NCBI GenBank assembly: GCA_030836925.1
Contig: JAUPLK010000112.1
Span: 1 to 6,017 of the forward strand
DNA: 6,017 bases
Direction of reading: 5' to 3'
Origin: Pseudomonadota bacterium
GTDB lineage: Bacteria; Pseudomonadota; Gammaproteobacteria; Steroidobacterales; GCA-2729495
Shown here: positions 1 through 4,692 of the stretch, piece by piece
Position numbering within the stretch: position 1 is the first letter of the stretch
How the letters are laid out: each line of letters opens with the position of its first letter
Translations under genes and position numbers: made by a program
Notes under the pieces: generated by a model
Told to the model about the DNA's origin: nothing
Databases searched by the model: none
The model's input: the letters and a program-made list of their open reading frames with translations, nothing else

Positions 1-1355
1 TCTTCGATCCGGTTGCGGGCACCCAGTTGCCGGTATTTTCGCCGACCGAAAACGTGCTGGTCAGTGACATCGTGGCGGCGCAGCCGCGCGTGCTGCCGCC
101 CGTGATCTTTGACCAGGCGACCACCGGGCAGCTCGATCCGGACCTGGTTGCGCGCAGCCTCGGCCTGATCGACATCCGCAGCGTCTACGACTTCGACGGC
201 ACGGCTTCGGTGGACATCGCGGCACTCGCGGATCCGGCGCAGACCACGGCGGCCCAGCGCCAGGCGCGCTTCCTGCGCATCGAGAAGGCGGTCGCCCTGC
301 CCGATGAAGACGTGCGGGACTTCGACAACAGCGCCTTCGGCGTGAGTACGGGGCAGGGCATGCGCGAGATCCTCGGCTATGCGCCGGTCGAGCCGGATGG
401 CTCGGTCGTGGTGCAGGTGCCGGCCAATGTGCCCATCGCGCTGTCGGTGCTCGATGCCAACGGGCGGCGCATCACCGCGCGCCACCAGAACTGGCTGCAG
501 CTGCGTCCGGGCGAGGTGCTGGCCTGCAATGGCTGTCACTCGACGCAGAACGAGGTCTCGCACGGGCGGCAGGGCGCGTTCGACAGTGCCTGGAGCGGCG
601 CGCCGGCAGACGGCCAGCCTTTCCCCAATACCAGCAGCGCATTCTTTGCCGATTTCGGCGAGACCATGGCGCAGGTGAAGAAGCGCATCAGTTGTGCGAC
701 CGACTGTCAGCTGGTGGCCCTCGACGAGGATGTGGTCTACGACGATATCTGGACCGATCCGGTGGCCGCCGGCCGGCCCGCTGACGCGTCCTTCGCCTGG
801 CGCTATACGGATCTGGGTACACCGATACCGACCACTGGCGACTGCCTCGACAATTGGGCCGGCCACTGCCGGATCACGATCCACTACGAGGCGCACATAC
901 ACCCGCTGTGGGCAACGCCCCGCGTGACGCTGGCCGGTGACGACACCTGCACGAACTGCCATGCACCGCTCAGCACGCTCGGTGCCGTGCAGGTGCCGGC
1001 TGCGCAGCTGGATCTCTCTGACGGCGCATCCGACCTCAACGGCGATCACTTCAAGGCCTATCGCGAGCTGCTCTCCGGCGACAACGAGCAGGAACTCGTC
1101 GGCGGCGCCCTGGCCGACCGGCTGGTGCAGACCGGCGTGGATCCGGTCACGGGTGATCCGGTGTTCAGCCCGGTGCCGGTCAGCGCCTCGCTGTCCACTG
1201 CCGGGGCCAACAATTCGCCGCGTTTCTTCAACATCTTTGCGCCCGGCGGCACGCATGCCGGACGGCTCTCGCCGGCTGAACTGCGGCTGGTCTCCGAGTG
1301 GGTGGATATCGGCGCGCAGTACTACAACGATCCCTTCCAGGCGCCACTGAACTAG
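1..1355 (+). CDS. HzsA-related diheme c-type cytochrome protein, C-terminal part (5' truncated)
   Basis: The reading frame is open to the left edge (first full codon at nt 3), so the N-terminus is missing and 450 residues are visible. The TTG at nt 27 is an internal Leu codon. Two CxxCH heme c sites are seen: CNGCH at nt 525-539 (visible residues 175-179), after a 'QNWLQLRPGE' stretch, and CTNCH at nt 948-962 (residues 316-320). The second follows a 'HYEAHIHPLW' segment typical of small cytochrome c domains, whose histidines could be distal ligands. Two further Cys pairs (ISCATDC and GDCLDNWAGHC) lie between the hemes. The end, 'LSPAELRLVSEWVDIGAQYYNDPF', is the kind of C-terminus I associate with proteins annotated as hydrazine synthase alpha subunit-related in non-anammox bacteria; the missing N-terminal part is often a beta-propeller. 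Heme attachment places it in the periplasm or at the surface. It is the first visible gene of the operon, 17 nt before the next. True hydrazine synthesis is not implied. The cytochrome call is firm; the family name is from memory. Confidence 0.82.
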   Translation, partial: FDPVAGTQLPVFSPTENVLVSDIVAAQPRVLPPVIFDQATTGQLDPDLVARSLGLIDIRSVYDFDGTASVDIAALADPAQTTAAQRQARFLRIEKAVALPDEDVRDFDNSAFGVSTGQGMREILGYAPVEPDGSVVVQVPANVPIALSVLDANGRRITARHQNWLQLRPGEVLACNGCHSTQNEVSHGRQGAFDSAWSGAPADGQPFPNTSSAFFADFGETMAQVKKRISCATDCQLVALDEDVVYDDIWTDPVAAGRPADASFAWRYTDLGTPIPTTGDCLDNWAGHCRITIHYEAHIHPLWATPRVTLAGDDTCTNCHAPLSTLGAVQVPAAQLDLSDGASDLNGDHFKAYRELLSGDNEQELVGGALADRLVQTGVDPVTGDPVFSPVPVSASLSTAGANNSPRFFNIFAPGGTHAGRLSPAELRLVSEWVDIGAQYYNDPFQAPLN

Positions 1356-1361
1356 GTTTGC

Positions 1362-1367
1362 AGGAAA
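1362..1367 (+). promoter_or_regulatory. Shine-Dalgarno site of the SH3/barrel gene
   Basis: AGGAAA lies 5 nt before the ATG at 1373, in the 17-nt gap after the cytochrome gene. It fixes the start at 1373 rather than the in-frame GTG at 1298, which lies inside the upstream gene and would put 25 residues ahead of a clean signal peptide. Confidence 0.75.
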
Positions 1368-1372
1368 CAGCG

Positions 1373-2113
1373 ATGCGCACAGTGGTCGTCATGGTGATGC
1401 TGGTTTTCTTGCCCTTCGTCACACCCGCTTATGCAAAAACGGCTCACTATGAAGCCGTGGTGGCCGAGCCTTTTCTCGAACTCCACACCGGGCCGGGGCG
1501 GGGCTTCCCGGTGTTCCATGTGGTGGATCGCGGCCAGCGCATCGAAGTGCTGAAGCGGCGCACCGACTGGTTCCAGGTGCGTACTGACCGTGGCGTCCGG
1601 GGCTGGGTGAAGCTGGAAGACATGAGTGGCACGCTGGATGTCTCGGGTTCTGCCACGCAGATCCGCGATCCGGATGTCGATGATTACAAGGCCCGTCGCT
1701 GGGAGGCGGGCGTCGGGCTCGGCGACCTGGACGGCGCCAGCGTGATATCGGTGTACACCGGCTATCACCTGACCCGCAACCTGTCTGTCGAAGCGCGGGT
1801 CGGCGATGTGAGTGGCGACTACTCCGATGGCTGGCTGGCGACCGTGGGCATCGTGCATCAGCCCTTTCCGGCGTGGCGCATTTCGCCATTCGTGATGCTG
1901 GGCACGGGGATCATCCAGATCGATCCGAAAGCGACCCTGGTGAGCACCGAGGACCGGAGTGACCAGGTCGGACACGTCGGGCTCGGCGCCCGCATGTACG
2001 TGACGAAGCGTTTCATGTTCCGCACCGAGTACTCGAGCTACCTGACTTTCACCAGTGAAGACGACAACGAGGAACTGGACGAATGGAAAGCCGGATTCAC
2101 CTTCTTCTTCTGA
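1373..2113 (+). CDS. Secreted SH3-like domain plus outer-membrane beta-barrel protein
   Basis: A protein of 246 residues. The signal peptide has core VVVMVMLVFLPFV and a likely cleavage after AYA (residue 21). Residues about 28-84 form a bacterial SH3-like domain: 'LELHTGPGRGFPVFHVVDRG', then 'WFQVRTDRGVRGWVKLEDM', the usual SH3 pattern of small strands ending in a G-W-V motif. These domains commonly bind peptidoglycan or peptides. After a short linker, residues about 109-246 show alternating polar and hydrophobic strands (WEAGVGLGDLDG, ISVYTGYHL, LSVEARVGD, HVGLGARMYV, MFRTEYSSYL), ending in GFTFFF. A terminal Phe is the recognition signal for outer-membrane barrel assembly. A small eight-strand barrel carrying a periplasmic SH3 domain fits. 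It follows the heme gene by 17 nt and overlaps the next gene by 31 nt. The substrate or partner is unknown; it might anchor the complex to the cell wall. Architecture is well supported, function is not. Confidence 0.85.
   Translation: MRTVVVMVMLVFLPFVTPAYAKTAHYEAVVAEPFLELHTGPGRGFPVFHVVDRGQRIEVLKRRTDWFQVRTDRGVRGWVKLEDMSGTLDVSGSATQIRDPDVDDYKARRWEAGVGLGDLDGASVISVYTGYHLTRNLSVEARVGDVSGDYSDGWLATVGIVHQPFPAWRISPFVMLGTGIIQIDPKATLVSTEDRSDQVGHVGLGARMYVTKRFMFRTEYSSYLTFTSEDDNEELDEWKAGFTFFF
2069..2074 (+). promoter_or_regulatory. Shine-Dalgarno site inside the upstream gene
   Basis: GAGGAA lies 8 nt before the ATG at 2083, within the Glu-Glu codons near the end of the SH3/barrel gene. It supports the ATG at 2083, and hence the 31-nt overlap, over the later in-frame TTG at 2122, which would leave a signal peptide without positive charge. 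Confidence 0.7.
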
Positions 2114-2760
2114 GAGCCGCCTTGCTGTCCGCACTGCTGGCGGCGACTGCCGGCTGCGCCTCGCTGGGTCGCCAGGTCGAGCCTGCCGGGGATGTGCAGG
2201 CGTCCTCGCCGGTCATCGATCCGCGCATCGAGCGTCGCGAGGTGGCACCGCCGAAGATCGACAGCGAGGACTTCGAGGTCACGGCCTTTTACGGCATGCT
2301 GAGCGTCGAGGACTTCGGTACCAACTCCGTCTATGGCGCGCGCCTGGCCTACCACGTCACCGAGGGCCTGTTTGCCGAAGCGGCCGTGGCGCAGACCAGC
2401 GATGTCGACAAGTCGAGTGCCGAGATTCTCGGCAACTACGACCTGTCTTTCGGCAGTGACCGCCGGTACAAGTACTACAACCTGTCACTGGGCTACAACC
2501 TGCTGCCCGGCGAGGTGTTCATCGGCCGCAACCGCGCCTTCAACTCCGCCTTCTACGTGATCGCCGGGGCCGGCAACACCACCTTCCACGACGAGGACAT
2601 GTTCACGCTGAACTTCGGCGGCGGCTACCGGCTCCTGCTCACCGATGCCATCGGCCTGCACTTCGATGTGCGCGACCACCTGTTCGACGACGACATCAGC
2701 GGCAAGGACAAGACCACGCACAACATCGAGTTCACGCTCGGCCTGAGCTGGTTCTTCTGA
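2083..2760 (+). CDS. Outer-membrane beta-barrel protein with N-terminal lipobox
   Basis: A protein of 225 residues. The N-terminus has charges at R4 and R11, a hydrophobic core (LLSALLAA), and a likely lipobox T-A-G-C with the acylated Cys at 25. A Pro-rich linker (about 30-62) follows. Residues about 63-225 form a small barrel: FEVTAFYGML, VYGARLAYHVTEGLFAEAAV, YYNLSLGYNLLPGEVFIG, FYVIAGAGNTTF, FTLNFGGGYRLLLTDAIGLHFDVRDHLF, and IEFTLGLSWFF at the end. This matches my memory of the NCBI 'outer membrane beta-barrel domain' family found in myxobacteria and gammaproteobacteria (OMP_myx_plus type). The conserved 'GYNLLPGEVFIG' and 'DVRDH' segments are its hallmark. The terminal Phe fits barrel assembly. 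The start overlaps the preceding gene by 31 nt and is supported by GAGGAA at 2069. A lipid anchor on a barrel is unusual; the TAGC has Thr where Leu is usual, so ordinary signal peptidase I cleavage is possible. The role is unknown. Confidence 0.85.
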   Translation: MESRIHLLLLRAALLSALLAATAGCASLGRQVEPAGDVQASSPVIDPRIERREVAPPKIDSEDFEVTAFYGMLSVEDFGTNSVYGARLAYHVTEGLFAEAAVAQTSDVDKSSAEILGNYDLSFGSDRRYKYYNLSLGYNLLPGEVFIGRNRAFNSAFYVIAGAGNTTFHDEDMFTLNFGGGYRLLLTDAIGLHFDVRDHLFDDDISGKDKTTHNIEFTLGLSWFF

Positions 2761-2761
2761 G

Positions 2762-3277
2762 ATGAACATGCGCAGAAAACTGTTGCGACTGGTGCTGGCA
2801 GCCTGCCTGTCGGGCGCGCTGTTGCCGCTGCCGCTGCTGGCCGGCGAGGCGTCCGGCCCGGCCGCCGAGTTCAGCCTGCCAGCGCGCGGCGGACCGCCCG
2901 TGGCACTGTCCGCCCTGCGTGGCCAGGTGGTGCTGGTCAATTTCTGGGCGACCTGGTGCGGCCCCTGCCGCAAGGAAATGCCGCTGCTCGAGCAGATCCA
3001 CAGGAAGTACGCGCCGCTCGGCTTCACCCTGCTTGGCATCAACGTCGAGGAGGACACCACGCACATGGAGGCATTTCTCGGCGATGTGCCGGTGACGTTC
3101 CCGGTGCTGCTGGATCCGGCCAACCATGTCAGCAAGCTCTACGACGTGGCGGCCATGCCGAGCACGGTGATCATCGACCGCAAGGGGCAGGTCCGCTACA
3201 TCCACCAGGGGTGGCAGCCGGGTGACGAGAGCCGTTACCAGGACGTGATCCGCCAGTTGATCCGGGAGCGCACATGA
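2762..3277 (+). CDS. TlpA-family thioredoxin-like protein (thiol-disulfide oxidoreductase)
   Basis: A protein of 171 residues with a thioredoxin fold of the TlpA/ResA type. 'FWATWCGPCRKEMP' holds the active-site cysteines C66 and C69; 'LLGINVEED' is the following strand; 'AAMPSTVIIDRKGQV' carries the cis-Pro (P133) facing the active site; 'HQGW' is near the end. The N-terminus (MNMRRK, then a hydrophobic run to about residue 26) is an export signal with possible cleavage after A27 or A30. An L-A-A-C lipobox at residues 12-15 is also present, so it could be lipid-anchored, though hydrophobic sequence continues past that Cys. Such proteins reduce disulfides in the periplasm, often for c-type heme attachment or metal-site maturation. 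Likely clients here are the CxxCH sites of the first gene or the C-terminal Cys pair of the next product. It starts 1 nt after the preceding stop with no clear Shine-Dalgarno, so coupling is likely; ATG 2768 is an alternative start. It overlaps the next gene by 4 nt (ATGA). Confidence 0.93.
   Translation: MNMRRKLLRLVLAACLSGALLPLPLLAGEASGPAAEFSLPARGGPPVALSALRGQVVLVNFWATWCGPCRKEMPLLEQIHRKYAPLGFTLLGINVEEDTTHMEAFLGDVPVTFPVLLDPANHVSKLYDVAAMPSTVIIDRKGQVRYIHQGWQPGDESRYQDVIRQLIRERT
3264..3268 (+). promoter_or_regulatory. Shine-Dalgarno site of the DUF4266 gene
   Basis: GGGAG lies 5 nt before the ATG at 3274, inside the last codons of the thioredoxin gene. It supports the ATGA overlap start. Confidence 0.6.
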
Positions 3278-3498
3278 GAGCGTGGACTGCTGCAATCCTG
3301 GCTGGTGCGCTGCTGCTGTCGGGATGTACCGGGATCGAGCCGTGGCTCAAGCCCTACGAGCGCGATCGACTGGCCGATCCGGTGATGAGTTTCGACCGCG
3401 ATCCGGTGTCGACCAGCTATCTCGATCATGTGCATGAGGCGCGCGAGGCCTCGCGCGGGGCTGCCGGCAGTGCCGGTGGCGGTTGCGGGTGCAACTGA
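3274..3498 (+). CDS. DUF4266 small lipoprotein with C-terminal Cys-Gly-Cys-Asn
   Basis: A protein of 74 residues. The signal sequence ends in a textbook lipobox L-S-G-C with the acylated Cys at 18. The mature part is only about 57 residues: 'IEPWLKPYERDRLADPVM' (21-38), an acidic/His patch 'YLDHVHEAREASRG' (49-62), then a Gly/Ala-rich tail ending GGGCGCN (C71, C73). The 'VKPYERD-LADP-M' pattern and the Cys-rich end are what I recall of the DUF4266 family, of unknown function, usually found next to DUF3570 as here. The mature N-terminal Cys is lipid-modified, so C71 and C73 are the only free thiols. A C-x-C tail plus the His/Asp/Glu patch could bind a metal or be a client of the thioredoxin encoded just upstream; this is inference. 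The start overlaps the thioredoxin stop (ATGA) and the stop shares 1 nt with the next start. Its small size and flexible tail argue against an enzyme. Confidence 0.88.
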   Translation: MRAWTAAILAGALLLSGCTGIEPWLKPYERDRLADPVMSFDRDPVSTSYLDHVHEAREASRGAAGSAGGGCGCN

Positions 3499-4622
3499 TG
3501 ATGTGGCGCACGGGCATCGTGTTGATCATTGCGGCCGGCATGGTCGAAGCCGGCGTGCTGCCCGAGGAGCGCGCTGACGCGCTCTATCACTACTATGACG
3601 GTGGGGGCGTGGAGATCGACGGGCCGTCGCTGCTGGTGCGCAAGTCCGTCAACGAGAAGGTGTCGGTGTCTGCCAGCTACTACGTGGACAGCATCAGCAG
3701 TGCCTCCATCGATGTCGTCACCACGGCCAGCAAGTATTCCGAGGAACGGACGCAGTGGGGCGCCGGCGTCGATTACCTGCATGAAGACACCACCATGAGC
3801 CTCGGCTTCAGCAGCAGCGACGAAAACGACTACCAGGCCGATACGCTGAACTTCGCCATCAGCCAGGATGTCTTCAATGGCCTGACCACCGTCACGCTGG
3901 GGTACGGCAGCGGATCGGATGACGTCAGCAAGCGCGGCGACACGGATTTCTCCGGCGAAATCGACCGGCATGCCTACCGCGTGGGCCTCACGCAGGTGCT
4001 GACCCGGAACCTGCTGATGAGCCTCAACTACGAGGCGATCGCCGACGAGGGCTACCTGAACAATCCCTATCGGCAGGTTCGCTACGTTGATGCCGGACAG
4101 GCCAGCGGCTACGGCTGGCAGGGCGAGATCTATCCGAACACGCGCGCCAGCAATGCCGTTGCCATCCGTGCGCGCTGGCACCTGCCGTACCGGGCGGCGC
4201 TTTCCGGCGGCTACCGCTTCTTTACCGATGACTGGGGCATAGACGGGCACACGCTCGAGCTCGGCTATGTGCAGCCCTGGCGCGATCGCTGGATGATCGA
4301 TGTTCGCTACCGTTACTACAGCCAGAACAGCGCCGATTTCTTTTCCGACCTGTTTCCCTACGCCGATGCGCAGAACTACCTGGCCCGCGACAAGGAGCTG
4401 AGCAAGTTCCAGAGCCACGGCCCGCATCTCGGTGTGAGCTATACGTGGCTCGACCAGGCGGGTGACCGGCCGCTGCGCAGTACGGTCAACCTGGTCTTCA
4501 ATCACTACAGCTACAGCTACGACGAGTTCCGCGATGTCAGCAGCGGTGGCGCCGTCGGCGCCGAGGCCCTCTACGATTTCGACGCCAACGTGCTGCAGTT
4601 GTTCATTTCAGTCTGGTGGTAG
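3498..4622 (+). CDS. DUF3570 outer-membrane beta-barrel protein
   Basis: A protein of 374 residues from ATG 3498 (ATG 3501 is equally possible). The start overlaps the DUF4266 stop by 1 nt (TGATG). The upstream Shine-Dalgarno is weak, so coupling is likely; the in-frame TTG at 3483 is less credible. A signal peptide (WRTGIVLIIAAGMVEAG) has probable cleavage after VEA, residue 18. Family hallmarks are 'YYVDSISSASIDVVTTAS' (61-78) followed by Y-S-E-E-R, 'NPYRQVRYVD' (189-198), and 'YLARDKELS' (294-302). Amphipathic strands run throughout (FAISQDVFNGLTTVTLGYG, LMSLNYEAI, MIDVRYRYYSQ, LGVSYTWL), and the chain ends LQLFISVWW with the aromatic last residue of outer-membrane barrels. DUF3570 has no established function; a barrel of about 14-16 strands, a pore or scaffold, is inferred. 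It is the last gene of the operon; its TAG stop lies within the GTAG head of a REP sequence. Family call firm, role unknown. Confidence 0.9.
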   Translation: MMWRTGIVLIIAAGMVEAGVLPEERADALYHYYDGGGVEIDGPSLLVRKSVNEKVSVSASYYVDSISSASIDVVTTASKYSEERTQWGAGVDYLHEDTTMSLGFSSSDENDYQADTLNFAISQDVFNGLTTVTLGYGSGSDDVSKRGDTDFSGEIDRHAYRVGLTQVLTRNLLMSLNYEAIADEGYLNNPYRQVRYVDAGQASGYGWQGEIYPNTRASNAVAIRARWHLPYRAALSGGYRFFTDDWGIDGHTLELGYVQPWRDRWMIDVRYRYYSQNSADFFSDLFPYADAQNYLARDKELSKFQSHGPHLGVSYTWLDQAGDRPLRSTVNLVFNHYSYSYDEFRDVSSGGAVGAEALYDFDANVLQLFISVWW

Positions 4623-4632
4623 GAGCGCCTTC
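4619..4632 (+). repeat. Half REP unit (GTAG head and 5' stem only)
   Basis: GTAG-GA-GCGCCT-TC matches the head, 5' stem and loop of the minus-strand unit at 4673-4692, but the AGGCGC 3' stem is absent and TT-GTGG of the next unit follows directly. Nucleotides 4620-4622 are the stop codon of the DUF3570 gene. Confidence 0.75.
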
Positions 4633-4634
4633 TT

Positions 4635-4654
4635 GTGGGAGCGGCTTCAGCCGC
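4635..4654 (+). repeat. Complete REP-like unit, plus orientation
   Basis: GTGG head (4635-4638), GA, then a perfect hairpin GCGGCT-TC-AGCCGC (4641-4654), followed by GAT. This resembles common Pseudomonas/Xanthomonas-group REP sequences. Confidence 0.85.
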
Positions 4655-4672
4655 GATCCCCTGCCGGACATC

Positions 4673-4692
4673 GCGCCTGAAGGCGCTCCTAC
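4673..4692 (-). repeat. Complete REP-like unit, minus orientation
   Basis: Read on the minus strand from 4692: GTAG head, GA, hairpin GCGCCT-TC-AGGCGC, then GAT. It differs from the plus unit by a paired G/C swap in the stem that keeps pairing. The TAG of its head (4691-4689) is the stop codon of the minus-strand surface-protein gene. Confidence 0.85.

Larger units (their letters stand above)
4619..4692. repeat. Cluster of three REP-like palindromic units between convergent genes
   Basis: The outer 14-nt arms (GTAGGAGCGCCTTC at 4619-4632 and its exact reverse complement at 4679-4692) can pair over the whole intergenic region. Inside are two complete REP-like units in opposite orientation and one half unit. 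The GTRG-GA head followed by a 6-bp stem and TC loop is the pattern of REP sequences mobilised by RAYT (TnpA-REP) transposases. There is no T-tract, so it is not a standard intrinsic terminator, but the structure sits where both converging transcripts end and may block or protect them. No RAYT gene is in the window. Confidence 0.85.

Noticed and set aside
27..29. TTG as the start of the cytochrome gene
   Set aside because: The frame is open to nt 1 with protein-like sequence (FDPVAGTQ), there is no upstream Shine-Dalgarno, and the visible part lacks a signal peptide needed for heme c attachment.
1..1355. Hydrazine synthase proper (anammox)
   Set aside because: Only family resemblance of the alpha-type region is seen. 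No beta/gamma subunit is visible and the context is an outer-membrane operon.
1352..2134. Minus-strand open frame (260 codons) opposite the SH3/barrel gene
   Set aside because: The plus frame has a Shine-Dalgarno site, signal peptide, SH3 pattern and terminal Phe. The minus frame is His/Arg-rich with no domain.
3426..4505. Long minus-strand open frame (359 codons) opposite the DUF3570 gene
   Set aside because: It is a shadow of the GC-rich plus-strand gene. Its translation has no recognisable domain, while the plus frame carries clear DUF3570 motifs, a signal peptide and a barrel end.
4619..4692. Rho-independent terminator
   Set aside because: Strong hairpins are present but no T-tract follows on either strand. 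The structure is explained by REP units.
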